Source: Acidovorax sp. Leaf78
GTDB taxonomy: Bacteria > Pseudomonadota > Gammaproteobacteria > Burkholderiales > Burkholderiaceae_C
Length of the DNA: 64,000 nt
Direction of reading: 5' to 3'
Assembly (NCBI RefSeq): GCF_001422735.1
Contig: NZ_LMLZ01000021.1
Coordinates: forward strand, 62,227 to 126,226
Shown here: positions 9,301-17,133 of the stretch, in pieces
How the letters are laid out: the number at the start of each line of letters is the position of its first letter
How positions within the stretch are numbered: position 1 is the stretch's first letter
The notes under the pieces: generated by a model
Seen by the model: the letters and a program-made list of their open reading frames with translations, nothing else
Told to the model about the DNA's origin: nothing
Databases searched by the model: none
Position numbers and translations under genes: made by a program

Positions 9301-10140
9301 GGTAATGGCCTGCGCGTCGTCGTCGTCACTGCCGTCGATGGAGGCCACGGCAAAGCTCGTGGCGTTGAGCACGATGCCCACGCCCTGCGCGGCGGCTATG
9401 GCCTGCAGCGCGGCCAGGCTCTCGGGGTTCTTGAGCGAGTCCACGCCCACGGCCAGGGTGTTGAGCCCCACGTCTGCCAGCGCCGCATGCACCGCATCGA
9501 ACACCGCCGTGTTGCCCGACTGAATGTGCGCGCGGTAGAACACCAGCATCGCCACCGGCGCGTCGGGAATCCACGGCGCCGCGGCGGCCGGGGTGTAGGC
9601 CATGACCGGCGGCAGCGGCCGGGGTGGCGGCGGGCGCGGGCCGATGCCGAAGGCCGCATGGCCGATGAGCGCAAAGAACGCCAGCGCGTTGTCGCGCCCA
9701 CCCTCGCGCAGGCAGCGCCACAGCTGGTGGCAGTCCTCGGGGCTGGCGGTACTGCGCATCAGAAGCTGCAGGTCTTCGATGTTGTCGCCCGAGAACAGGG
9801 CCAGCCACTGGCGGTGCTTGCCGGCCAGCGACATCGCTTGCTCCACCACATAGGCCCAGTCGCTGGGGCTGCCCAGGTGGTCGATGACGATCACGCGTGC
9901 ATGGCGCAGCACGTCGTCCACGTACATGTCGGTGGACGCGGGCTGGCGCAGCCACATCAGGTTGGCCAGGCGCACGCTGGGGAATCCATCGCCCAGGCTG
10001 GCCGCCGCATCGGACAGCAGCGACAGCGTGGTGTCGGCCGCGCTCAGGATGACGATGTCGCCGGGCGTCTGCTCCACGCGCACCAGGCCCTGGCCCCCGT
10101 CCTCGACGTAGCCACCCGGGCGTGTGGAAAGCAGATGCAT
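6325..10140 (-). CDS. cobN: Cobaltochelatase subunit CobN
   Basis: At 1271 residues this matches the usual length of CobN, the large porphyrin-binding subunit (ChlH/BchH superfamily) of the aerobic, ATP-dependent cobaltochelatase acting on hydrogenobyrinic acid a,c-diamide. Typical CobN blocks are present, for example HVGKHGNLEWLPGKS in the central part, the GTSTMRTGGEDIGQAFALLG motif, and VNPKWIDGVKRHGYKGAFE near the C-terminus. The ATG at 10140 is 10 bp after the cobW stop, indicating co-transcription. It works with the ChlI/ChlD-type pair downstream; no cobS or cobT is visible. This is strong evidence for the late-cobalt-insertion route. Confidence 0.95.
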   Translation of the reverse strand: MHLLSTRPGGYVEDGGQGLVRVEQTPGDIVILSAADTTLSLLSDAAASLGDGFPSVRLANLMWLRQPASTDMYVDDVLRHARVIVIDHLGSPSDWAYVVEQAMSLAGKHRQWLALFSGDNIEDLQLLMRSTASPEDCHQLWRCLREGGRDNALAFFALIGHAAFGIGPRPPPPRPLPPVMAYTPAAAAPWIPDAPVAMLVFYRAHIQSGNTAVFDAVHAALADVGLNTLAVGVDSLKNPESLAALQAIAAAQGVGIVLNATSFAVASIDGSDDDDAQAITLAGDAPVLQVITAGCSLEQWQDDPHGLAPRDLAMQVVLPEVDGRIGARAISFKGLAWRCERTEVDVVRYQPEPERIAFVAELARRWCVLRSKPQVDKRVALILANYPNDDARLANGVGLDTPASTVLILQALRDAGYTTGDLPEGGDALIAQLVAGVTNNLDANADRPAGQSLAMADYLADFGALPKASQDAVNALWGSPGADPIVRSGRFMVPGVRLGNVFVGIQPARGRDLDLVATYHDADLVPTHGYLAFYFWLRRAFAVDAVVHVGKHGNLEWLPGKSVALGAACWPDAILGPLPHLYPFIVNDPGEGSQAKRRTQAVIIDHLMPALTRAETYGPLQQLERSMDEYYEALSLDPRRAKLLRQSILDQVLKNGLHQELGFAPPADDAQREALLGRLDAYLCEIKESQIRDGLHTLGRSPRDRQRTDTLVALARFPGGSAPGQGSLLVALARDLELGDFDPLNPEWAAPWTGPRPAALQALGDEPWRHVGHTRERLEKLAVQCVQQHLAVDDAGHIVGLPMDAAQWPHSAAVLARMHTVLAPRLDACGPNEMGQLLRGLAGKFVPPGPSGAPSRGRPDVLPTGRNFYSVDTRAVPTPTAYGMGALAADRVVERHLQDHGSFPTAVGLSVWGTSTMRTGGEDIGQAFALLGVRPRWAPGSSRVVDIEVLPMAIRNRPRIDVTLRVSGFFRDAFPGVIDLFDTAVRAVAAISAEDEPDDVNPIRVRVQREAAEAQAQGMAADDAERRATWRVFGPRPGGYGAGLQEIMATGRWSTSDDLAQAYLRAGAFAYGQGGHGEAARAAFEQRLAAVDAVLHNQDNREHDILDSDDYYQFQGGMAAAVQHLAGAPAALYHGDFSTPGAPRIRTLSEEVARVVRARAVNPKWIDGVKRHGYKGAFEIAATVDYLFAFDATTGVVGDHQYALVADAYLHDDATRDFLQQHNPLALRSIGERLLEAMQRGLWAEPGEHRERIEEHLLALEHRLETQGEGR

Positions 10141-10150
10141 GGGTGTCGCC

Positions 10151-11221
10151 TCAGACGGTGGTGGCAGCGGGTTCGTACAATGCCGATTGCAGTTCGGCCT
10201 GCAGGGCCGCAGCGTCCAGGTGGTCGCCGATCACGACCAGGCGTGTGGCGCGCACATCGCCTGCGCGCCAGGCGCGGTCGAAGTGGCTGTCGAAGCGCTG
10301 GCCCACGCCCTGCACCACCAGGCGCATGGCCGCACCCGGCAGGGCCACGAAGCCCTTGATGCGGTAGATCTCGTGGCGCTGCACCAAGGCGACCAGGGCC
10401 TCCACCAGGCGGGCGCGGTCGGTCACGTCGAGCGTGACGTGCACCGATTCGAACTCGTCGTGGTCGTGGTCTTCTTCCTCGTCGTGGTGGGTCTTGCGGT
10501 CATCGATCACGTCTTCCACCGCATGGCCCAGGCCCAGCAGCACGCTGGGGTCGATGCGGCCGTGCTGGGCGTGCACGAACTTCACGCCCGGCAGGGTCTC
10601 GCCGCGCACGATGGCTTCGACGCGGGCCAGGGCGTCGGCGTCCAGCCCGTCGGTCTTGTGCAGCACCACCAGATCAGCGGTGGCCAACTGGTCCTCGAAC
10701 AGTTCGTGCAGGGGCGATTCGTGGTCCAGGTTGTCGTCGGCGCGGCGCTGGGCGTCCACCGCCACCGGGTCATCGGCGAACTGGCCGGCGGCCACGGCAG
10801 GCGCATCGACCACGGTGATCACCGAGTCCACCGTGAACACGTTGCGCAGCGCGGGCCACTGGAAGGCCTGCACCAGCGGCTTGGGCAGCGCCAGGCCCGA
10901 GGTCTCGATGACCAGGTGGTCGATCTGGTCGCGGCGCGCGGCCAGTTGCTCCATCACGGGCGCGAACTCTTCCTGAACGGTGCAGCACAGGCAGCCGTTG
11001 GCTAGCTCGAACAGCTGGCCGTTCTCCACCCCGTTCTCGTCGCAGCCGATGCCGCAGCTGCGCAGCAGCTCGCCGTCGATACCGAGCTCGCCGAACTCGT
11101 TGACGATGACGGCGATGCGCTTGCCTTGCGCGTGGGTCAGCAGGTGGCGCAGCAGCGTGGTCTTGCCGCTGCCCAGAAAGCCGGTGACGATGGTGGCGGG
11201 GATCTTGTGGACTTGTTGCAT
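10151..11221 (-). CDS. cobW: Cobalamin biosynthesis GTPase CobW
   Basis: G3E-family P-loop GTPase and metallochaperone of 356 residues. P-loop GFLGSGKT is at 14-21, and the metal-binding motif GCLCC at 76-80. An acidic His-rich loop ([13 protein letters not shown], around residues 240-255) probably binds metal, followed by a C-terminal CobW domain. CobW is thought to deliver Co(II) to the CobN chelatase. Start at 11221 has GGAG six bases upstream. Its position directly before cobN fits that role. Zinc-related COG0523 proteins are similar, but the context favours CobW. Confidence 0.92.
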   Translation of the reverse strand: MQQVHKIPATIVTGFLGSGKTTLLRHLLTHAQGKRIAVIVNEFGELGIDGELLRSCGIGCDENGVENGQLFELANGCLCCTVQEEFAPVMEQLAARRDQIDHLVIETSGLALPKPLVQAFQWPALRNVFTVDSVITVVDAPAVAAGQFADDPVAVDAQRRADDNLDHESPLHELFEDQLATADLVVLHKTDGLDADALARVEAIVRGETLPGVKFVHAQHGRIDPSVLLGLGHAVEDVIDDRKTHHDEEEDHDHDEFESVHVTLDVTDRARLVEALVALVQRHEIYRIKGFVALPGAAMRLVVQGVGQRFDSHFDRAWRAGDVRATRLVVIGDHLDAAALQAELQSALYEPAATTV

Positions 11222-11264
11222 GGAGGTCTCCAGTCAGAAAATGGTGGGAGTCAGGATGTGTGGA

Positions 11265-12125
11265 TCAACGCAAGGCTTGCGGCAACCCTGAAAGGCAATC
11301 GACCAGCATGTGCGCCGCCTCGCCCAGGCGCGGGCCGGGGCGTGAGAGCAGGTCCATGCGGTCGGCATCGAGCTGGCAGACCTGGTGCTGGCGCAGCGCT
11401 CTCATGCCCGACCAGCCGGGCCGCTCCGCCAGGTTCATGAGCGAGGCGGCCGGGCCGATGAGGAGGTCGGGTGCACCGCGCACCACCATCTCGGCGTTGA
11501 CGCGCGGGAACAGCCCCAGGTCGCCGGGCACGATGTTGACCAGGCCCAGCCGCGCGATGGTCTCGCCGATGAAGCTGGCAGCGCTGGCCGCAGTCGGCCC
11601 CACGCCCACCTCGACATACACGCTGCGCCCGCGCAGGTGGGCCGGCATGCGGCGCGCGGCAGCGTCGAGCTCGCGGTCGATGCGTGCCACCAGCTCGGCG
11701 GCACGGGCCGATTCGCCGAGCGATTGGCCCACGCTGAGCAGCATGCGCTGGAGGTCGGCATGGGTGCGCGCATCGAACACCTGCACGGGTACGCCCAGGG
11801 CCGACAAACGCTCCCCTGCCCTGCTGCGCGGGCCGAGCAGCACCATGTCGGGCCGGAGGGCCACGATGCGTTCGATCTGCGCATCCTGCAGGCCGCCGAC
11901 CTTGGGCAGCTTGGCGACGGTGCCGGGCCAGCTGGAGTAGCGGTCGGTCCCGACCAGCTCGGCGCAGTGGCCGAGGGCGCAGACGGTTTCGGTGAGGGAG
12001 GGGGACAGGGTGATGATGCGGTGTTGTTGCTGTTGAGCGTGCGCCAGGGGTGCTGCAAGACCGCCCAGCAGGCCGAGCACCGCCAGTGCCGGCACGGTGG
12101 GGTGCAGCAGGCGGGTGCGGGTCAT
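11265..12125 (-). CDS. ABC transporter periplasmic binding protein, BtuF paralogue
   Basis: Periplasmic helical-backbone metal-chelate binding protein (BtuF/FepB fold), 286 residues with the ATG at 12125. That start gives a clean signal peptide (MTRTRLLHP, a hydrophobic run, then APLAHAQ). A longer version from a TTG at 12170 adds 15 residues and a poorer signal. The core begins [29 protein letters not shown] in two-part similarity to the btuF product at 16231-17133, so it is a paralogue. No permease or ATPase accompanies it here, so it may share BtuCD or bind a precursor such as cobinamide. It lies between cobO and cobW. Confidence 0.82.
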   Translation of the reverse strand: MTRTRLLHPTVPALAVLGLLGGLAAPLAHAQQQQHRIITLSPSLTETVCALGHCAELVGTDRYSSWPGTVAKLPKVGGLQDAQIERIVALRPDMVLLGPRSRAGERLSALGVPVQVFDARTHADLQRMLLSVGQSLGESARAAELVARIDRELDAAARRMPAHLRGRSVYVEVGVGPTAASAASFIGETIARLGLVNIVPGDLGLFPRVNAEMVVRGAPDLLIGPAASLMNLAERPGWSGMRALRQHQVCQLDADRMDLLSRPGPRLGEAAHMLVDCLSGLPQALR

Positions 12126-12192
12126 GGGCAGGGGTATGGGCATGGGTGCGTGCACAGCGTTCGGCATCAAATCAGATCAAATCAATGCTTCA

Positions 12193-12762
12193 TCAGTCCT
12201 CGATGCCGCGCTGGGCGGGCACGCCGGCCTTGAAGTGGTGCTTGATGAGGGTCATCTCGGTGACGGTGTCGGCCAGCTCGATCAGCTCGGCCGGTGCGTT
12301 GCGGCCGGTGAGCACCACATGCACGTGCGACGGGCGTTCGCGCAGGCAGGTGAGGATGGATTCGAGCGGGATCCAGCCGTAGCGCAAGGGGTACATGATC
12401 TCGTCGAGCACGACCATGAAGTGCGCGCCTGCGCGGATGGTGGTTTCGGCCTTGGCCCAGCCGTCGAGGGCGAGTTGTGCGGAGTGGTCGAGGTCGCGGC
12501 TCTTCCAGCTGAAGCCGTCGCCCAGGCCTTCGATGGGGACGCCGAGTTGCTCGAACAGGCGGTGTTCGCCGAAGCGGGCGGTGGGGACCTTCATGAACTG
12601 GTAGACCTTGATGGTCTTGCCACGGCCGTGGGCGCGCAGGGCGAGGCCGAAGGCGGCTGTGCTTTTGCCTTTGCCGGTGCCGGTGTGGACCAGGATCAGG
12701 CCGCGGCGTTCGCCTTGGGGTTTGGGGGTGTCGCGGAGGATGGGGGGGGATTCGATTTGCAT
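12193..12762 (-). CDS. cobO: Cob(I)yrinic acid a,c-diamide adenosyltransferase CobO
   Basis: CobA/CobO/BtuR-type corrinoid adenosyltransferase of 189 residues, which attaches the 5'-deoxyadenosyl ligand to cob(I)alamin precursors. The modified P-loop GTGKGKS is at 28-34, with further family motifs GWAKAE, VVLDEIMYPLRYGW and VVLTGRNAPAELIELAD. It is the first gene of the second cobalamin set, and the 931-bp stretch upstream must hold its promoter. The ribosome site is weak. It continues through the BtuF paralogue, cobW, cobN and onward on the same strand. Confidence 0.94.
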   Translation of the reverse strand: MQIESPPILRDTPKPQGERRGLILVHTGTGKGKSTAAFGLALRAHGRGKTIKVYQFMKVPTARFGEHRLFEQLGVPIEGLGDGFSWKSRDLDHSAQLALDGWAKAETTIRAGAHFMVVLDEIMYPLRYGWIPLESILTCLRERPSHVHVVLTGRNAPAELIELADTVTEMTLIKHHFKAGVPAQRGIED

Positions 12763-12828
12763 GGGGTCTCGTTATTGACCTGGGGCCATGGTTACTTCGG
12801 TTGCGGCTTTGAGGGCGGAGGCCGGGGT

Positions 12829-12910
12829 GTGCGCCCGGCGGCGCAGTAACTTTCTCTTGCGTCGCCAAGAGAAAGTCACCAAAGAGAAGGCGACCCCCAG
12901 TCTGCGTCCC
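12829..12910. repeat. Left end of inverted-repeat locus
   Basis: Begins TGTGCGCCCGGCGGCGCA and contains a perfect 9-bp hairpin TTTCTCTTG (12851-12859) / CAAGAGAAA (12866-12874), then GAAGGCGACCCCCAGTCTGCG. It is matched in inverse orientation by 13555-13636. Confidence 0.75.
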
Positions 12911-12966
12911 CCGCTCGCTGCGCGGGGCCGTTGGCCCCGCTCCGCTCAAACATCTGCGACGAGCTA

Positions 12967-13044
12967 GATCACGAAGCGTGTGTGTCCTGCGGCACACACG
13001 CCCACCCCCGGACCTGCGCTTCTCGGCGCAGCCAGCAGGGGGTG
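12967..13044 (-). repeat. 84-bp unit, inverted copy
   Basis: Near reverse complement of the tandem units at 13269-13436, sharing the cores TGTGTCCTGCGGCACACACG and CGCTTCTCGGCGCAGCCAGC with a few substitutions. Confidence 0.75.
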
Positions 13045-13268
13045 AATACCACCCGGCTGCTGCCTGGGCAGCGGCGCCGGGGGTGGGGGACGCGCTGCGC
13101 GCTGCCCACAGGGTGGGTGCGGTCGCACTGCCCGAGGCGAAGGGCTGCGGGTTGATCAAGGCTCCGTAAATCCATGCCTGGTCTCGAAATGACTCCCCGC
13201 CGCCACTCCCCACCAGGCCGAAGCGCAGCGAGGCAACCTGGGCCGAGCGAAGCGATGGCCCGTGTGGA

Positions 13269-13436
13269 GCCCGCTCCCCACCCCTGCTGGCTGCGCCGAG
13301 AAGCGCAGGGCGTGGGGTGGGTGCGTGTGCCGCAGGACACACGCACTTCGTGGCCCGCTCCCCACCCCTGCTGGCTGCGCCGAGAAGCGCAGGGCGTGGG
13401 GTGGGTGCGTGTGCCGCAGGACACACGCACTTCGTG
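13269..13436 (+). repeat. Two tandem 84-bp units
   Basis: Units 13269-13352 and 13353-13436 appear identical when read base by base, so the duplication is recent or is maintained by conversion. Each starts GCCCGCTCCCCACCCC and ends CACACGCACTTCGTG, with an internal palindrome GTGTGCCGCAGGACACAC. Confidence 0.85.
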
Positions 13437-13554
13437 ATCTGACTCGTCGCAGTTGTTTGAGCGTAGTTTGGCCTGCGGCCAAACGCAGCGAGTTCTGCGA
13501 CGCCACCCCACGACCGAGCATCGCAGGTTGCCCCCATCGCCCAACGGGCGATGG

Positions 13555-13636
13555 GGGTCGCAGACTGGGGGTCGCTTTTTCTTTGCCTTCTTTCTTTTGG
13601 CGACGCAAAAGAAAGAAGGTGCGCCGCCGGGCGCAC
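13555..13636. repeat. Right end of inverted-repeat locus
   Basis: Inverse counterpart of 12829-12910. It contains a perfect 10-bp hairpin CTTTCTTTTG (13590-13599) / CAAAAGAAAG (13606-13615) and ends GCGCCGCCGGGCGCAC. Confidence 0.75.
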
Positions 13637-13693
13637 ATCCCGGCCTCCGCACTTGATACACCAACCGAAGCAACAACGAGTCACGATCACAAA

Positions 13694-14371
13694 TCAAACA
13701 GCCTGATGCAACCGACGCTCAACGAACGCAGAGCCCTCGAAACGACGCAAAGCCTTGGCCCCCGCCAACACACCCAGATCCACCAGCGGCTCCAACAACA
13801 CCACCATCATGTAAGCAGCACCAAAAGTACCAATGCTCTCCAGATTCGCAGACCCAACGCCCGCGCCATAAATAGCCCAGAACGCCACCCAGGCCACGAT
13901 CCCCCCCTGGTAAGCCATCGACAACTTGAACGTCTGCGCATACGTCATGTCCACATACGCCATGCTCTCCGGCACGATGCGCTTGGCAATCGCAGCAGTG
14001 GCAAACAACGGCACCAGCAACGTCGTCACATTCATCCCGTACTGCGGCAAATCCTGCTGCGCAAAAAACACGCTCTGGATCAACAACCCCGCGGCCAACC
14101 CGATGCACGCAGGCGCAGCCCCAAACAGCAACAACAAAGTAGTGCCCAAAATCAAATGCACCTCCGACACCCCCACCGGGTGGTGCGGCAGCAGCTCGAA
14201 GAACGCAAACACCAGCGCCGTGGTGAACACCGAGCGCAACAGCAAAGCCACCACGCCCTCCTGCTTCACCATGTCCACCGCCAGCTTGCCCGCATACAGC
14301 AGCGCCGTGGCCCCCGTCGCGTAGCTCAGGAAGATCTTGGTGGTGTCCACCAGCCCGGGTTCGATGTGCAT
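13694..14371 (-). CDS. cbiM: CbiM-like cobalt ECF transporter permease
   Basis: Energy-coupling-factor substrate-binding permease of 225 residues with about six or seven hydrophobic segments. The N-terminus MHIEPGL matches the CbiM/NikM start, where the N-terminal amine and His2 bind the metal ion. The ATG at 14371 has AAGGAG seven bases upstream, which fixes the start; the longer open frame is shadow. No cbiN, cbiQ or cbiO lies next to it, so it is either a stand-alone permease or uses components elsewhere. It is the last gene of the btuB-led set and likely supplies cobalt for CobN. Confidence 0.85.
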   Translation of the reverse strand: MHIEPGLVDTTKIFLSYATGATALLYAGKLAVDMVKQEGVVALLLRSVFTTALVFAFFELLPHHPVGVSEVHLILGTTLLLLFGAAPACIGLAAGLLIQSVFFAQQDLPQYGMNVTTLLVPLFATAAIAKRIVPESMAYVDMTYAQTFKLSMAYQGGIVAWVAFWAIYGAGVGSANLESIGTFGAAYMMVVLLEPLVDLGVLAGAKALRRFEGSAFVERRLHQAV

Positions 14372-14426
14372 GTCACGACTCCTTGGTTGAAACAAAAAAA
14401 AAAACAAAAAACTAAACAAAAAATCA

Positions 14427-15200
14427 TCAGCGCGGCAGCGCCACCCACTGCCCCAGCAGCGCGTGCACCGCAATGCGGTCGTCGAACACAGCCTCCAGCG
14501 CGCGGTGCGTGGCAGGCTCATCACAGCCGCCCTGGTGGGTGACACGCCCCTTGGCCATCACCACCAACTCATCGGCCTGCAGCGCCAGCGACACCTCGTG
14601 CAGCACGCTGACCACGGTGGCGCCGCCGGCCACCAGGGCGCGCACCGTGTGCAGCCAGTCCGTCTGGTGCGGGGGGTCCAGGTTGGCCAGGGGTTCGTCC
14701 ATCAGCAGCACCTGCGCCTGCACCGCCAGGGCACGGGCCAGCAGCACGCGCTGGCGCTCGCCGCCCGACAGCTGCGACAAGGGGCGGTCGCGCCAGTCCC
14801 AGGCCTGCGTGGTGCGCAGCGCCTGCTCCACGGCGGCGTGGTCGGCGGGCGACGGCGGGGTCAGCCAGGGCTGGTGCGGCAGGCGGCCCAGCATGGCCAC
14901 GTCGTAGCTCGTGAGGTCGTCGGCCGAGCCTTCGTTCTGGCCCAGCCAGGACAGTGTTCGCGCCCGCTCGCGCGCCGGTACCTGGGTGAGCGGGCGGCCG
15001 AGCAGCGCCACCTGGCCGTCGACATGGCCGCGTGGCAGCAGGCCCGCCAGCACCTTGAGCAGCGTGGACTTGCCCGCGCCGTTGGGCCCGACGATGCTGG
15101 TCCAGCGGCCCGCGGGCAGGTGCAGGTCGATGCCATGCAGCACCTCGGCGCCGCCCACGCGCGCGGTGATGCCGTGGGCAGTCAATGCCGCGCCAGTCAC
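14427..15200 (-). CDS. btuD: Vitamin B12 ABC transporter ATPase BtuD
   Basis: ABC ATPase of 257 residues for the cobalamin importer. Walker A GPNGAGKS is at 38-45, signature LSGGE at 144-148 and Walker B LLMDEP at 165-170, followed by the H-loop in VSVLHEVSLAL. The GTG start at 15200 overlaps the btuC stop (GTGA), so translation is coupled. Gene order btuF-btuC-btuD identifies the substrate class. Iron-chelate importers use the same family, but neighbours are cobalamin genes and the operon is riboswitch-led. A 55-bp A-rich gap separates it from cbiM. Confidence 0.9.
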   Translation of the reverse strand: MTGAALTAHGITARVGGAEVLHGIDLHLPAGRWTSIVGPNGAGKSTLLKVLAGLLPRGHVDGQVALLGRPLTQVPARERARTLSWLGQNEGSADDLTSYDVAMLGRLPHQPWLTPPSPADHAAVEQALRTTQAWDWRDRPLSQLSGGERQRVLLARALAVQAQVLLMDEPLANLDPPHQTDWLHTVRALVAGGATVVSVLHEVSLALQADELVVMAKGRVTHQGGCDEPATHRALEAVFDDRIAVHALLGQWVALPR

Positions 15201-16234
15201 AGGCTGCCTCCGCGCGCAGTGCGCCGGTGCATCAGCCACAGCAGGTAGGTGCCGCCCAGCGCCGCTGTGAGCACGCCCACGGGCAGCTCCTGCGGCGCCA
15301 GCATCCAGCGCGCGAGGATGTCGGCGGCCAGCAGCAGCACCGCGCCCATGAGGCTGGACAAGAGGATGTGCCGCTCGTGCGTCACACGCACGATGGAGCG
15401 CACAAGGTGCGGTGCGGCCAGGCCGACAAAAGCGATCAGGCCGGTCTGCGCCACGGCAGTGCCGGTGGCCAGCGCCATCGCGGCCACCAGGCCGGCGCGC
15501 ATGGGGCCCAGCGGCAGGCCCAGGCTGGCGGCGGTGGACTCGCCCAAGGTCAGGCCGTCGAGCGCACGCGCCAGCACCCAGGCCAGCAGTGCGCACGGGG
15601 CCCAGGCGGCCAGCATCAGCGTGCAGGCGATCCACCCGACGAAGGCCGTGCTGCCCAGGATGAAGGCCTGCATGGCCTGCAGGATGTCGGGCGAGGCCAG
15701 CTCCACCAGGTCGCGCACGGCGCCCAGCACCACGCCCACGATCACGCCGGCCAGCAGCAGCCGCAGCGTGTGCTGCACGCCCTGGGCCAGCACCAGCGTC
15801 AGCACCACGGCCCCGGCGGCCCCGACGAAGGCCATGCCGGTGATGCCGATGCGTGCGATCCACTGCGCCGCCACTGGCGACACGCCGAACATCGCCATGG
15901 CCACCGCGCCGCCCAGCGCCGCGCCCGAGGCGCTGCCCAGCAGGTACGGGTCGGCCAGCGGGTTGCGGAACAGGCCCTGCGCCACCGCGCCGGCCAGGCC
16001 CAGCAGCGCGCCGGCCAGCCAGGCGCCCAGGGTGCGCGGCAGGCGGATGTCCCACACGATCTGGCGCGCCACGGGGTCTTCGCCCATGTGCACCAGACTC
16101 TCGAGCCCCGTGCTGCCGACGGCGGTGCCCAGCACCAGCAGCAGCGCGCTGGCCAGACCCAACCACAGCGCGCACCACGCGGCGCGGCGGGCGCCTGCGG
16201 CAGTGGGCATGGCCGGGTGGGGGGAAGGCGTCAC
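15197..16234 (-). CDS. btuC: Vitamin B12 ABC transporter permease BtuC
   Basis: FecCD/BtuC-type inner-membrane permease of 345 residues with about ten hydrophobic helices. Family motifs visible are RLPRTLGAWLAGALLGLAGAVAQGLFRNPLADPYLLG near residues 65-100 (in two overlapping parts) and the coupling-helix region GLIAFVGLAAPHLVR. The GTG at 16234 is chosen because GTGA overlaps the btuF stop; an ATG at 16210 would shorten it by 8 residues. It pairs with BtuD and BtuF to move cobalamin or cobinamide across the inner membrane. Confidence 0.9.
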   Translation of the reverse strand: MTPSPHPAMPTAAGARRAAWCALWLGLASALLLVLGTAVGSTGLESLVHMGEDPVARQIVWDIRLPRTLGAWLAGALLGLAGAVAQGLFRNPLADPYLLGSASGAALGGAVAMAMFGVSPVAAQWIARIGITGMAFVGAAGAVVLTLVLAQGVQHTLRLLLAGVIVGVVLGAVRDLVELASPDILQAMQAFILGSTAFVGWIACTLMLAAWAPCALLAWVLARALDGLTLGESTAASLGLPLGPMRAGLVAAMALATGTAVAQTGLIAFVGLAAPHLVRSIVRVTHERHILLSSLMGAVLLLAADILARWMLAPQELPVGVLTAALGGTYLLWLMHRRTARGGSL

Positions 16235-17133
16235 CGGGCCTTCTCCACAAGGCACCGGGCCATGATGCGGGCGGCCTCGGCCATGCGCGGGCCGGGGCGC
16301 ACCACCACTTCGGCATCGCCGGGGCCGAACACGCACACGCGGTTTTCGCGCACGGCGCGCATCGTGGACCAGCCGGGGTACGGCACCATGGTCTGCATGC
16401 TGCTGTTGCCGATCATCAGCACATCGGGGTTGGCGCGCACCACGTATTCGGGGTTCAGGCGCGGGAAGGGGCCGAGCGATGCGGGCACCACGTTGCGCAC
16501 GCCCAGGCGCGTGAGCGATTCGCCGATGAAGGACGACTCGCTGGCCGCATACGGGCCGCGGCTCACTTCGAAATACACCCGCAGGTTGCGCGCCTTGGGC
16601 GGCAGCGACTGGGCTGCCGCCTGCACGGCGGCGTCGATGGTGCGCCACTGCCGGTCGGAGCCTTGCGCCCGGGGCACGCCCAGCAGGTCGCTGATGGTGC
16701 CCAGCACGCGCCGCACGTCGGCATGGGTCTTGGGTTCGAGCTGCACGACGGTGATACCGAGCGCCTGCAGCCGGTCGCTGGCGCGGGAGCTGACGGACAT
16801 GAGCACCACGTCGGGCTTGAGGGCCGCGATGGCCTCGATGCTGGGGTCCAGGCCACCGCCGACCTTGGGCAGCTTGCCGATCACCGCCTCGGGCCAGTTG
16901 GAATAGCGGTCCGTGCCCACGATGCGGTGGCACTGGTCCAGCTCGCACACGCTCTCGGTCAGCGATGGCAGCAGGCTCACGATGCGCTGGGGCGGCTGCG
17001 CCAGCGCAATCTCGCGGCCACGGTCGTCCTGGATGCGCACCGACTGCGCACGCGCCAGCCCCGCCATCAGCAGGCACAGCGCGATGAGGATCGCCACCAC
17101 CCACAGGATGCGGCGCACGGGGGTCGGCTTCAT
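16231..17133 (-). CDS. btuF: Cobalamin periplasmic binding protein BtuF
   Basis: Periplasmic corrinoid-binding protein of 300 residues. It has an N-terminal signal/anchor (MKPTPVRRILWVVAILIALC, cut after ARAQ) and the helical-backbone metal-receptor fold starting at QRIVSLLPSLTESVCEL. The ATG at 17133 overlaps the cobU stop (ATGA). It is followed directly by btuC and btuD, completing the importer. Its close similarity to the protein at 11265-12125 through the GTDRYS.W and KLPKVGG segments shows that a duplication occurred. Confidence 0.9.
   Translation of the reverse strand: MKPTPVRRILWVVAILIALCLLMAGLARAQSVRIQDDRGREIALAQPPQRIVSLLPSLTESVCELDQCHRIVGTDRYSNWPEAVIGKLPKVGGGLDPSIEAIAALKPDVVLMSVSSRASDRLQALGITVVQLEPKTHADVRRVLGTISDLLGVPRAQGSDRQWRTIDAAVQAAAQSLPPKARNLRVYFEVSRGPYAASESSFIGESLTRLGVRNVVPASLGPFPRLNPEYVVRANPDVLMIGNSSMQTMVPYPGWSTMRAVRENRVCVFGPGDAEVVVRPGPRMAEAARIMARCLVEKAR

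Larger units (their letters stand above)
12763..13693. other. 931-bp gene-free region filled with inverted and tandem repeats
   Basis: No convincing gene: open frames here are low-complexity readings of repeats with no family resemblance. The first 65 bases precede cobO. From 12829 to 13636 the sequence is a long imperfect inverted repeat. The outer ends both carry GTGCGCCCGGCGGCGC-like sequence, an inner hairpin and GGGGGTCGC(AGACT)-like sequence. Inside are three copies of an 84-bp unit, one inverted and two in tandem. About 220 bp of unique sequence (13045-13268) sits in the centre. I see no transposase and no cobalamin riboswitch. Confidence 0.7.

Noticed and set aside
7711-10359. 882-codon plus-strand frame over cobN
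   Set aside because: Antisense shadow of cobN with typical low-information composition.
12763-12828. Cobalamin riboswitch before cobO
   Set aside because: None of the aptamer hallmarks (CCCCCGCAAC, GCCACTG, B12 box) were found on the minus strand here or in the rest of the gap to 13693.
13269-13436. CRISPR-like tandem repeats
   Set aside because: The units are 84 bp long and directly abut. There are no unique spacers and no cas genes.
12182-13690. Long minus-strand frame over cobO and the repeat locus, and overlapping short frames in the repeats
   Set aside because: Their repeated peptide segments are simply translations of the 84-bp units and inverted ends. There is no ribosome site and no homology.
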